Position numbers and translations under genes: made by a program. Under the pieces are notes generated by a model that was not told the DNA's origin, did not search any database, and saw only the letters and a program-made list of their open reading frames with translations. A DNA stretch of 64,000 bases, taken from Litoditis marina (taxonomy: Eukaryota > Nematoda > Chromadorea > Rhabditida > Rhabditidae). The stretch lies in the NCBI GenBank assembly GCA_964036275.1, contig CAXIWQ010000232.1:1-64000 (forward strand), written 5' to 3'. Shown here piece by piece: positions 36,801 through 50,700 of this stretch (position 1 is its first letter; the number at the start of each line of letters is the position of its first letter).

Positions 36801-39800
36801 ACTAAATCCCACGTAGGGCGAAAATCGCAACTCCATTCACGTCAACTTGGGGGTGTTTTTGGTTAGCACGGCCACTCAATTATTTCGGGACTGTTTCAAC
36901 TTATACAAATAAGATGAACATTTTTAAGTTTCTACATATGAGAGGAGTTCAAAAATACCAAGTTTGAATACTAAATCTCACGTAGGGCGAAAATCGCAAC
37001 TCCATTCACGTCAACTTGGGGGTGTTTTTGGTTAGCACCGCCACTCAATTATTTCGGGACTGTTTCAACTTATGCAAATAAGATTAACATTTTTAAGTTT
37101 CTACACATGAGAGGAGTTCAAAAATACCAAGTTTGAATACTAAATCCCACGTAGGGCGAAAATCGCAACTCCATTCACGTCAACTTGGGGGTGTTTTGGT
37201 TAGCACCGCCACTCAATTATTTCGGGACTGTTTCAACTTATGCTAATAAGATGAATATTTTTAAGTTTCTACGCATGAGAGGAGTTCAAAAATACCAAGT
37301 TTGAACACTAAATCCCACGTAGGGGGAAAATCGCAACTCCATTCACGTCAACTTGGGGGTGTTTTTGGTTAGCACCGCCACTCAATTATTTCGGGACTGT
37401 TTCAACTTATGCAAATAAGATGAACATTTTTAAGTTTCTACACATGAGAGGAGTTCAAAATACCAAGTTTGAACACTAAATCTCACGTAGGGCGAAAATC
37501 GCAACTCCATTCACGTCAACTTGGGGGTGCTTTTGGTTAGCACCGCCACTCAATTATTTCGGGACTGTTTCAACTTATGCTAATAAGATGAACATTTTTG
37601 AGTTTTTACACATGAGAGAAGTTCAAAAATACCAAGTTTGAACACTAAATCCCACGTAGGGCGAAAATCGCAACTCCATTCACGTCAACTTGGGGGTGTT
37701 TTTGGTTAGCACGGCCACTCAATTATTTCGGGACTGTTTCAACTTATACAAATAAGATGAACGTTTTTAAGTTTCTACACATGAGAGGAGTTCAAAAATA
37801 CCAAGTTTGAATACTAAATCTCACGTAGGGCGAAAATCGCAACTCCATTCACGTCAACTTGGGGTGTTTTTGGTTAGCACCGCCACTCAATTATTTCGGG
37901 ACTGTTTCAACTTATGCAAATAACATGAACATTTTTAAGTTTCTACACATGAGAGGAGTTCAAAAATACCAAGTTTGAATACTAAATCCCACGTAGGGCG
38001 AAATCGCAACTCCATTCACGTCAACTTGGGGGTGTTTTTGGTTAGCACGGCCACTCAATTATTTCGGGACTGTTTCAACTTATACAAATAAGATGAACAT
38101 TTTTAAGTTTCTACACATGAGAGGAGTTCAAAAATACCAAGTTTGAATACTAAATCTCACGTAGGGCGAAAATCGCAACTCCATTCACGTCAACTTGGGG
38201 GTGTTTTTGGTTAGCACGGCCACTCAATATTTCGGGACTGTTTCAACTTATGCAAATAAGATGAACATTTTTAAGTTTCTACACATGAGAGGAGTTCAAA
38301 AATACCAAGTTTGAATACTAAATATCACGTAGGGCGAAAATCGCAACTCCATTGACGTCAATTTGGGGGTGTTTTTGGTTAGCACCGCCACTCAATTATT
38401 TCAGGACTGTTTCAACTTATGCTAATAAGATAAACATTTTTGAGTTTCTACACATGAGAGGAGTTCAAAAATACCAAGTTTGAATACTAAATCCACGTAG
38501 GGCGAAAATCGCAACTCCATTCACGTCAACTTGGGGGTGTTTTTGGTTAGCACGGCCACTCAATTATTTCGGGACTGTTTCAACTTATACAAATAAGATG
38601 AACATTTTTAAGTTTCTACACATGAGAGGAGTTCAAAAATACCAAGTTTGAATACTAAATCTCACGTAGGGCGAAAATCGCAACTCCATTCACGTCAACT
38701 TGGGGGTGTTTTTGGTTAGCACGGCCACTCAATTATTTCGGGACTGTTTCAACTTATGCAAATAAGATGAACATTTTTAAGTTTCTACACATGAGAGGAG
38801 TTCAAAAATACCAAGTTTGAATACTAAATATCACGTAGGGCGAAAATCGCAACTCCATTGACGTCAATTTGGGGGTGTTTTTGGTTAGCACCGCCACTCA
38901 ATTATTTCAGGACTGTTTCAACTTATGCTAATAAGATAAACATTTTGAGTTTCTACACATGAGAGGAGTTCAAAAATACCAAGTTTGAACACTAAATCTC
39001 ACGTAGGGCAAAAATCGCAACTCCATTCACGTCAATTTGGGGGTGTTTTTGGTTAGCACCGCCACTCAATTATTTCGGGACTGTTTCAACTTATGCTAAT
39101 AAGATGAACATTTTTGAGTTTCTACATATGAGAGAAGTTCAAAAATACCAAGTTTGAACACTAAATCCCACGTAGGGCGAAAATCGCAACTCCATTCACG
39201 TCAACTTGGGGGTGTTTTTGGTTAGCACGGCCACTCAATTATTTCGGGACTGTTTCAACTTATACAAATAAGATGAACATTTTTAAGTTTCTACATATGA
39301 GAGGAGTTCAAAAATACCAAGTTTGAATACTAAATCTCACGTAGGGCGAAAATCGCAACTCCATTCACGTCAACTTGGGGGTGTTTTTGGTTAGCACCGC
39401 CACTCAATTATTTCGGGACTGTTTCAACTTATGCAAATAAGATGAACATTTTTAAGTTTCTACACATGAGAGGAGTTCAAAAATACCAAGTTTGAATACT
39501 AAATCCCACGTAGGGCGAAAATCGCAACTCCATTCACGTCAACTTGGGGGTGTTTTTGGTTAGCACGGCCACTCAATTATTTCGGGACTGTTTCAACTTA
39601 TACAAATAAGATAAACATTTTTAAGTTTCTACACATGAGAGAAGTTCAAAAATACCAAGTTTGAATACCAAATCTCACGTAGGGCGAAAATCGCAACTCC
39701 ATTCACGTCAACTTGGGGGTGTTTTTGGTTAGCACGGCCACTCAATTATTTCGGGACTGTTTCAACTTATGCAAATAAGATGAAAATTTTTAAGTTTCTA

Positions 39801-42800
39801 CACATGAGAGGAGTTCAAAAATACCAAGTTTGAATACTAAATCTCACGTAGGGCGAAAATCGCAACTCCATTGACGTCAATTTGGGGGTGTTTTTGGTTA
39901 GCACCGCCACTCAATTATTTCGGGACTGTTTCAACTTATGCTAATAAGATGAACATTTTTAAGTTTCTACGCATGAGAGGAGTTCAAAAATACCAAGTTT
40001 GAACACTAAATCCCACGTAGGGGGAAAATCGCAACTCCATTCACGTCAACTTGGGGGTGTTTTTGGTTAGCACCGCCACTCAATTATTTCGGGACTGTTT
40101 CAACTTATGCAAATAAGATGAACATTTTTAAGTTTCTACACATGAGAGGAGTTCAAAAATACCAAGTTTGAATACTAAATCCCACGTAGGGCGAAAATCG
40201 CAACTCCATTCACGTCAACTTGGGGGTGTTTTTGGTTAGCACGGCCACTCAATTATTTCGGGACTGTTTCAACTTATACAAATAAGATAAACATTTTTAA
40301 GTTTCTACACATGAGAGGAGTTCAAAAATACCAAGTTTGAATACCAAATCTCACGTAGGGCGAAAATCGCAACTCCATTCACGTCAACTTGGGGGTGTTT
40401 TTGGTTAGCACGGCCACTCAATTATTTCGGGACTGTTTCAACTTATGCAAATAAGATGAAAATTTTTAAGTTTCTACACATGAGAGGAGTTCAAAAATAC
40501 CAAGTTTGAATACTAAATCTCACGTAGGGCGAAATCGCAACTCCATTGACGTCAATTTGGGGGTGTTTTTGGTTAGCACCGCCACTCAATTATTTCGGGA
40601 CTGTTTCAACTTATGCTAATAAGATGAACATTTTTAAGTTTCTACGCATGAGAGGAGTTCAAAAATACCAAGTTTGAATACCAAATCTCACGTAGGGCGA
40701 AAATCGCAACTCCATTCACGTCAACTTGGGGGTGTTTTTGGTTAGCACGGCCACTCAATTATTTCGGGACTGTTTCAACTTATGCTAATAAGATGAACAT
40801 TTTTTAGTTTCTACACATGAGAGGAGTTCAAAAATACCAAGTTTGAACACTAAATCCCACGTAGGGCGAAAATCGCAACTCCATTCACGTCAACTTGGGG
40901 GTGTTTTTGGTTAGCACGGCCACTCAATTATTTCGGGACTGTTTCAACTTATACAAATAAGATGAACGTTTTTAAGTTTCTACACATGAGAGGAGTTCAA
41001 AAATACCAAGTTTGAATACTAAATCTCACGTAGGGCGAAAATCGCAACTCCATTCACGTCAACTTGGGGGTGTTTTTGGTTAGAACCGCCACTCAATTAT
41101 TTCGGGACTGTTTCAACTTATGCAAATAACATGAACATTTTTAAGTTTCTACACATGAGAGGAGTTCAAAAATACCAAGTTTGAATACTAAATCCCACGT
41201 AGGGCGAAAATCGCAACTCCATTCACGTCAACTTGGGGGTGTTTTTGGTTAGCACGGCCACTCAATTATTTCGGGACTGTTTCAACTTATACAAATAAGA
41301 TGAACATTTTTAAGTTTCTACACATGAGAGGAGTTCAAAAATACCAAGTTTGAATACTAAATCTCACGTAGGGCGAAAATCGCAACTCCATTCACGTCAA
41401 CTTGGGGGTGTTTTTGGTTAGCACGGCCACTCAATTATTTCGGGACTGTTTCAACTTATGCAAATAAGATGAACATTTTTAAGTTTCTACACATGAGAGG
41501 AGTTCAAAAATACCAAGTTTGAATACTAAATATCACGTAGGGCGAAAATCGCAACTCCATTGACGTCAATTTGGGGGTGTTTTTGGTTAGCACCGCCACT
41601 CAATTATTTCAGGACTGTTTCAACTTATGCTAATAAGATAAACATTTTTGAGTTTCTACACATGAGAGGAGTTCAAAATACCAAGTTTGAACACTAAATC
41701 TCACGTAGGGCAAAAATCGCAACTCCATTCACGTCAATTTGGGGGTGTTTTTGGTTAGCACCGCCACTCAATTATTTCGGGACTGTTTCAACTTATGCTA
41801 ATAAGATGAACATTTTTGAGTTTCTACATATGAGAGAAGTTCAAAAATACCAAGTTTGAACACTAAATCCCACGTAGGGCGAAAATCGCAACTCCATTCA
41901 CGTCAACTTGGGGGTGTTTTTGGTTAGCACGGCCACTCAATTATTTCGGGACTGTTTCAACTTATACAAATAAGATGAACATTTTTAAGTTTCTACATAT
42001 GAGAGGAGTTCAAAAATACCAAGTTTGAATACTAAATCTCACGTAGGGCGAAAATCGCAACTCCATTCACGTCAACTTGGGGGTGTTTTGGTTAGCACCG
42101 CCACTCAATTATTTCGGGACTGTTTCAACTTATGCAAATAAGATGAACATTTTTAAGTTTCTACACATGAGAGGAGTTCAAAAATACCAAGTTTGAATAC
42201 TAAATCCCACGTAGGGCGAAAATCGCAACTCCATTCACGTCAACTTGGGGGTGTTTTTGGTTAGCACGGCCACTCAATTATTTCGGGACTGTTTCAACTT
42301 ATACAAATAAGATAAACATTTTTAAGTTTCTACACATGAGAGAAGTTCAAAAATACCAAGTTTGAATACCAAATCTCACGTAGGGCGAAAATCGCAACTC
42401 CATTCACGTCAACTTGGGGGTGTTTTTGGTTAGCACGGCCACTCAATTATTCGGGACTGTTTCAACTTATGCAAATAAGATGAAAATTTTTAAGTTTCTA
42501 CACATGAGAGGAGTTCAAAAATACCAAGTTTGAATACTAAATCTCACGTAGGGCGAAAATCGCAACTCCATTGACGTCAATTTGGGGGTGTTTTTGGTTA
42601 GCACCGCCACTCAATTATTTCGGGACTGTTTCAACTTATGCTAATAAGATGAACATTTTTAAGTTTCTACGCATGAGAGGAGTTCAAAAATACCAAGTTT
42701 GAACACTAAATCCCACGTAGGGGAAAATCGCAACTCCATTCACGTCAACTTGGGGGTGTTTTTGGTTAGCACCGCCACTCAATTATTTCGGGACTGTTTC

Positions 42801-44700
42801 AACTTATGCAAATAAGATGAACATTTTTAAGTTTCTACACATGAGAGGAGTTCAAAAATACCAAGTTTGAATACTAAATCCCACGTAGGGCGAAAATCGC
42901 AACTCCATTCACGTCAACTTGGGGGTGTTTTTGGTTAGCACGGCCACTCAATTATTTCGGGACTGTTTCAACTTATACAAATAAGATAAACATTTTTAAG
43001 TTTCTACACATGAGAGGAGTTCAAAAATACCAAGTTTGAATACCAAATCTCACGTAGGGCGAAAATCGCAACTCCATTCACGTCAACTTGGGGGTGTTTT
43101 TGGTTAGCACCGCCACTCAATTATTTCGGGACTGTTTCAACTTATGCAAATAAGATGAACATTTTAAGTTTCTACACATGAGAGGAGTTCAAAAATACCA
43201 AGTTTGAATACTAAATCCCACGTAGGGCGAAAATCGCAACTCCATTCACGTCAACTTGGGGGTGTTTTTGGTTAGCACGGCCACTCAATTATTTCGGGAC
43301 TGTTTCAACTTATACAAATAAGATAAACATTTTTAAGTTTCTACACATGAGAGAAGTTCAAAAATACCAAGTTTGAATACCAAATCTCACGTAGGGCGAA
43401 AATCGCAACTCCATTCACGTCAACTTGGGGGTGTTTTTGGTTAGCACGGCCACTCAATTATTTCGGGACTGTTTCAACTTATGCAAATAAGATGAAAATT
43501 TTTAAGTTTCTACACATGAGAGGAGTTCAAAAATACCAAGTTTGAATACTAAATCTCACGTAGGGCGAAAATCGCAACTCCATTGACGTCAATTTGGGGG
43601 TGTTTTTGGTTAGCACCGCCACTCAATTATTTCGGGACTGTTTCAACTTATGCTAATAAGATGAACATTTTTAAGTTTCTACGCATGAGAGGAGTTCAAA
43701 AATACCAAGTTTGAACACTAAATCCCACGTAGGGGGAAAATCGCAACTCCATTCACGTCAACTTGGGGGTGTTTTTGGTTAGCACCGCCACTCAATTATT
43801 TCGGGACTGTTTCAACTTATGCAAATAAGATGAACATTTTTAAGTTTCTACACATGAGAGGAGTTCAAAAATACCAAGTTTGAATACTAAATCCCACGTA
43901 GGGCGAAAATCGCAACTCCATTCACGTCAACTTGGGGGTGTTTTTGGTTAGCACGGCCACTCAATTATTTCGGGACTGTTTCAACTTATACAAATAAGAT
44001 AAACATTTTTAAGTTTCTACACATGAGAGGAGTTCAAAAATACCAAGTTTGAATACCAAATCTCACGTAGGGCGAAAATCGCAACTCCATTCACGTCAAC
44101 TTGGGGGTGTTTTTGGTTAGCACGGCCACTCAATTATTTCGGGACTGTTTCAACTTATGCAAATAAGATGAAAATTTTTAAGTTTCTACACATGAGAGGA
44201 GTTCAAAAATACCAAGTTTGAATACTAAATCTCACGTAGGGCGAAAATCGCAACTCCATTGACGTCAATTTGGGGGTGTTTTTGGTTAGCACCGCCACTC
44301 AATTATTTCGGGACTGTTTCAACTTATGCTAATAAGATGAACATTTTTAAGTTTCTACGCATGAGAGGAGTTCAAAAATACCAAGTTTGAATACCAAATC
44401 TCACGTAGGGCGAAAATCGCAACTCCATTCACGTCAACTTGGGGGTGTTTTTGGTTAGCACGGCCACTCAATTATTTCGGGACTGTTTCAACTTATGCTA
44501 ATAAGATGAACATTTTTTAGTTTCTACACATGAGAGGAGTTCAAAAATACCAAGTTTGAACACTAAATCCCACGTAGGGCGAAAATCGCAACTCCATTCA
44601 CGTCAACTTGGGGGTGTTTTTGGTTAGCACGGCCACTCAATTATTTCGGGACTGTTTCAACTTATACAAATAAGATAAACATTTTTAAGTTTCTACACAT
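33870..44700 (+). repeat. Region of overlapping duplications (11-, 13-, 16- and 19-monomer spacing)
   Basis: The rare 'aaataacatg' falls at 33871, 36068, 37924 and 41130, giving gaps of 2197 (13 monomers), 1856 (11 minus 3 bp) and 3206 (19 minus 5 bp). 'ttcaggac' at 34352 and 36549 confirms the 2197-bp shift. 'ctacatatg' near 36932, 39291 and 41990 gives gaps near 2359 and 2699. The 'gaataccaaatc' type (about 39665 to 44728) repeats at about 1011, 1013 and 676 bp. 'gataaac', 'gaaaattttt', 'aaatatcacg' and the palindrome-bearing monomers are frequent here. Block edges could not be resolved by eye. Confidence 0.75.
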
Positions 44701-47700
44701 GAGAGGAGTTCAAAAATACCAAGTTTGAATACCAAATCTCACGTAGGGCGAAAATCGCAACTCCATTCACGTCAACTTGGGGGTGTTTTTGGTTAGCACG
44801 GCCACTCAATTATTTCGGGACTGTTTCAACTTATGCAAATAAGATGAAAATTTTTAAGTTTCTACACATGAGAGGAGTTCAAAAATACCAAGTTTGAATA
44901 CTAAATCTCACGTAGGGCGAAAATCGCAACTCCATTGACGTCAATTTGGGGGTGTTTTTGGTTAGCACCGCCACTCAATTATTTCGGGATTGTTTCAACT
45001 TATGCTAATAAGATGAACATTTTAAGTTTCTACGCATGAGAGGAGTTCAAAAATACCAAGTTTGAACACTAAACCCCACGTAGGGGGGAAATCGCAACTC
45101 CATTCACGTCAACTTGGGGGTGTTTTTGGTTAGCACGGCCACTCAATTATTTCGGACTGTTTCAACTTATGCAAATAAGATGAACATTTTTAGGTTTATA
45201 CACATGAGAGGAGTTCAAAAATACCAAGTTTGAACACTAAATCTCACGTAGGGCAAAAATCGCAACTCCATTCACGTCAATTTGGGGGTGTTTTTGGTTA
45301 GCACCGCCACTCAATTATTTCGGGACTGTTTCAACTTATGCTAATAAGATGAACATTTTTGAGTTTCTACACATGAGAGAGGTTCAAAAATACCAAGTTT
45401 GAACACTAAATCCCACGTAGGGCGAAAATCGCAACTCCATTCACGTCAACTTGGGGGTGTTTTTGGTTAGCACGGCCACTCAATTATTTCGGGACTGTTT
45501 CAACTTATGCAAATAAGATGAAAATTTTTAAGTTTCTACACATGAGAGGAGTTCAAAAATACCAAGTTTGAATACTAAATCTCACGTAGGGCGAAAATCG
45601 CAACTCCATTGACGTCAATTTGGGGGTGTTTTTGGTTAGCACCGCCACTCAATTATTTCGGGACTGTTTCAACTTATGCTAATAAGATGAACATTTTTGA
45701 GTTTCTACACATGAGAGAAGTTCAAAAATACCAAGTTTGAACACTAAATCCCATGTAGGGCGAAAATCGCAACTCCATTCACGTCAACTTGGGGGTGTTT
45801 TTGGTTAGCACGGCCACTCAATTATTTCGGGACTGTTTCAACTTATACAAATAAGATGAACATTTTTAAGTTTCTACACATGAGAGGAGTTCAAAAATAC
45901 CAAGTTTGAATACTAAATCTCACGTAGGGCGAAAATCGCAACTCCATTCACGTCAACTTGGGGGTGTTTTTGGTTAGCACCGCCACTCAATTATTTCGGG
46001 ACTGTTTCAACTTATGCAAATAAGATGAACATTTTCAAGTTTCTACACATGAGAGGAGTTCAAAAATACCAAGTTTGAATACTAAATCCCACGTAGGGCG
46101 AAAATCGCAACTCCATTCACGTCAACTTGGGGGTGTTTTTGGTTAGCACGGCCACTCAATTATTTCGGGACTGTTTCAACTTATACAAATAAGATAAACA
46201 TTTTTAAGTTTCTACACATGAGAGGAGTTCAAAAATACCAAGTTTGAATACCAAATCTCACGTAGGGCGAAAATCGCAACTCCATTCACGTCAACTTGGG
46301 GGTGTTTTTGGTTAGCACGGCCACTCAATTATTTCGGGACTGTTTCAACTTATGCAAATAAGATGAAAATTTTTAAGTTTCTACACATGAGAGGAGTTCA
46401 AAAATACCAAGTTTGAATACTAAATCTCACGTAGGGCGAAAATCGCAACTCCATTGACGTCAATTTGGGGGTGTTTTTGGTTAGCACCGCCACTCAATTA
46501 TTCCGGGATTGTTTCAACTTATGCTAATAAGATGAACATTTTTAAGTTTCTACGCATGAGAGGAGTTCAAAAATACCAAGTTTGAACACTAAATCCCACG
46601 TAGGGGGAAAATCGCAACTCCATTCACGTCAACTTGGGGGTGTTTTTGGTTAGCACGGCCACTCAATTATTTCGGGACTGTTTCAACTTATGCAAATAAG
46701 ATGAACATTTTTAGGTTTATACACATGAGAGGAGTTCAAAAATACCAAGTTTGAACACTAAATCTCACGTAGGGCAAAAATCGCAACTCCATTCACGTCA
46801 ATTTGGGGGTGTTTTTGGTTAGCACCGCCACTCAATTATTTCGGGACTGTTTCAACTTATGCTAATAAGATGAACATTTTTGAGTTTCTACACATGAGAG
46901 AGGTTCAAAAATACCAAGTTTGAACACTAAATCCCACGTAGGGCGAAAATCGCAACTCCATTCACGTCAACTTGGGGGTGTTTTTGGTTAGCACGGCCAC
47001 TCAATTATTTCGGGACTGTTTCAACTTATGCAAATAAGATGAAAATTTTTAAGTTTCTACACATGAGAGGAGTTCAAAAATACCAAGTTTGAATACTAAA
47101 TCTCACGTAGGGCGAAAATCGCAACTCCATTGACGTCAATTTGGGGGTGTTTTTGGTTAGCACCGCCACTCAATTATTTCGGGACTGTTTCAACTTATGC
47201 TAATAAGATGAACATTTTTGAGTTTCTACACATGAGAGAAGTTCAAAAATACCAAGTTTGAACACTAAATCCCATGTAGGGCGAAAATCGCAACTCCATT
47301 CACGTCAACTTGGGGGTGTTTTTGGTTAGCACGGCCACTCAATTATTTCGGGACTGTTTCAACTTATACAAATAAGATGAACATTTTTAAGTTTCTACAC
47401 ATGAGAGGAGTTCAAAAATACCAAGTTTGAATACTAAATCTCACGTAGGGCGAAAATCGCAACTCCATTCACGTCAACTTGGGGGTGTTTTTGGTTAGCA
47501 CCGCCACTCAATTATTTCGGGACTGTTTCAACTTATGCAAATAAGATGAACATTTTCAAGTTTCTACACATGAGAGGAGTTCAAAAATACCAAGTTTGAA
47601 TACTAAATCCCACGTAGGGCGAAAATCGCAACTCCATTCACGTCAACTTGGGGGTGTTTTTGGTTAGCACGGCCACTCAATTATTTCGGGACTGTTTCAA

Positions 47701-50700
47701 CTTATACAAATAAGATGAACATTTTTAAGTTTCTACACATGAGAGGAGTTCAAAAATACCAAGTTTGAATACTAAATCTCACGTAGGGCGAAAATCGCAA
47801 CTCCATTCACGTCAACTTGGGGGTGTTTTTGGTTAGCACGGCCACTCAATTATTTCGGGACTGTTTCAACTTATGCAAATAAGATGAACATTTTTAAGTT
47901 TATACACATGAGAGGAGTTCAAAAATACCAAGTTTGAATACTAAATCTCACGTAGGGCGAAAATCGCAACTCCATTGACGTCAATTTGGGGGTGTTTTTG
48001 GTTAGCACCGCCACTCAATTATTTCAGGACTGTTTCAACTTATGCTAATAAGATGAACATTTTTGAGTTTCTACACATGAGAGTAGTTCAAAAATACTAA
48101 GTTTGAACACTAAATCTCACGTAGGGCAAAAATCGCAACTCCATTCACGTCAATTTGGGGGTGTTTTTGGTTAGCACCGCCACTCAATTATTTCGGGACT
48201 GTTTCAACTTATACAAATAAGATAAACATTTTTAAGTTTCTACACATGAGAGGAGTTCAAAAATACCAAGTTTGAATACCAAATCTCACGTAGGGCGAAA
48301 ATCGCAACTCCATTCACGTCAACTTGGGGGTGTTTTTGGTTAGCACGGCCACTCAATTATTTCGGGACTGTTTCAACTTATGCAAATAAGATGAAAATTT
48401 TTAAGTTTCTACACATGAGAGGAGTTCAAAAATACCAAGTTTGAATACTAAATCTCACGTAGGGCGAAAATCGCAACTCCATTGACGTCAATTTGGGGGT
48501 GTTTTTGGTTAGCACCGCCACTCAATTATTCCGGGATTGTTTCAACTTATGCTAATAAGATGAACATTTTTAAGTTTCTACGCATGAGAGGAGTTCAAAA
48601 ATACCAAGTTTGAACACTAAATCCCACGTAGGGGGAAAATCGCAACTCCATTCACGTCAACTTGGGGGTGTTTTTGGTTAGCACGGCCACTCAATTATTT
48701 CGGGACTGTTTCAACTTATGCAAATAAGATGAACATTTTTAGGTTTATACACATGAGAGGAGTTCAAAAATACCAAGTTTGAACACTAAATCTCACGTAG
48801 GGCAAAAATCGCAACTCCATTCACGTCAATTTGGGGGTGTTTTTGGTTAGCACCGCCACTCAATTATTTCGGGACTGTTTCAACTTATGCTAATAAGATG
48901 AACATTTTTGAGTTTCTACACATGAGAGAGGTTCAAAAATACCAAGTTTGAACACTAAATCCCACGTAGGGCGAAAATCGCAACTCCATTCACGTCAACT
49001 TGGGGGTGTTTTTGGTTAGCACGGCCACTCAATTATTTCGGGACTGTTTCAACTTATGCAAATAAGATGAAAATGTTTAAGTTTCTACACATGAGAGGAG
49101 TTCAAAAATACCAAGTTTGAATACTAAATCTCACGTAGGGCGAAAATCGCAACTCCATTGACGTCAATTTGGGGGTGTTTTTGGTTAGCACCGCCACTCA
49201 ATTATTTCGGGACTGTTTCAACTTATGCTAATAAGATGAACATTTTTGAGTTTCTACACATGAGAGAAGTTCAAAAATACCAAGTTTGAACACTAAATCC
49301 CATGTAGGGCGAAAATCGCAACTCCATTCACGTCAACTTGGGGGTGTTTTTGGTTAGCACGGCCACTCAATTATTTCGGGACTGTTTCAACTTATACAAA
49401 TAAGATGAACATTTTTAAGTTTCTACACATGAGAGGAGTTCAAAAATACCAAGTTTGAATACTAAATCTCACGTAGGGCGAAAATCGCAACTCCATTCAC
49501 GTCAACTTGGGGGTGTTTTTGGTTAGCACCGCCACTCAATTATTTCGGGACTGTTTCAACTTATGCAAATAAGATGAACATTTTCAAGTTTCTACACATG
49601 AGAGGAGTTCAAAAATACCAAGTTTGAATACTAAATCCCACGTAGGGCGAAAATCGCAACTCCATTCACGTCAACTTGGGGGTGTTTTTGGTTAGCACGG
49701 CCACTCAATTATTTCGGGACTGTTTCAACTTATACAAATAAGATAAACATTTTTAAGTTTCTACACATGAGAGGAGTTCAAAAATACCAAGTTTGAATAC
49801 CAAATCTCACGTAGGGCGAAAATCGCAACTCCATTCACGTCAACTTGGGGGTGTTTTTGGTTAGCACGGCCACTCAATTATTTCGGGACTGTTTCAACTT
49901 ATGCAAATAAGATGAAAATTTTTAAGTTTCTACACATGAGAGGAGTTCAAAAATACCAAGTTTGAATACTAAATCTCACGTAGGGCGAAAATCGCAACTC
50001 CATTGACGTCAATTTGGGGGTGTTTTTGGTTAGCACCGCCACTCAATTATTCCGGGATTGTTTCAACTTATGCTAATAAGATGAACATTTTTAAGTTTCT
50101 ACGCATGAGAGGAGTTCAAAAATACCAAGTTTGAACACTAAATCCCACGTAGGGGGAAAATCGCAACTCCATTCACGTCAACTTGGGGGTGTTTTTGGTT
50201 AGCACGGCCACTCAATTATTTCGGGACTGTTTCAACTTATGCAAATAAGATGAACATTTTTAGGTTTATACACATGAGAGGAGTTCAAAAATACCAAGTT
50301 TGAACACTAAATCTCACGTAGGGCAAAAATCGCAACTCCATTCACGTCAATTTGGGGGTGTTTTTGGTTAGCACCGCCACTCAATTATTTCGGGACTGTT
50401 TCAACTTATGCTAATAAGATGAACATTTTTGAGTTTCTACACATGAGAGAGGTTCAAAAATACCAAGTTTGAACACTAAATCCCACGTAGGGCGAAAATC
50501 GCAACTCCATTCACGTCAACTTGGGGGTGTTTTTGGTTAGCACGGCCACTCAATTATTTCGGGACTGTTTCAACTTATGCAAATAAGATGAAAATTTTTA
50601 AGTTTCTACACATGAGAGGAGTTCAAAAATACCAAGTTTGAATACTAAATCTCACGTAGGGCGAAAATCGCAACTCCATTGACGTCAATTTGGGGGTGTT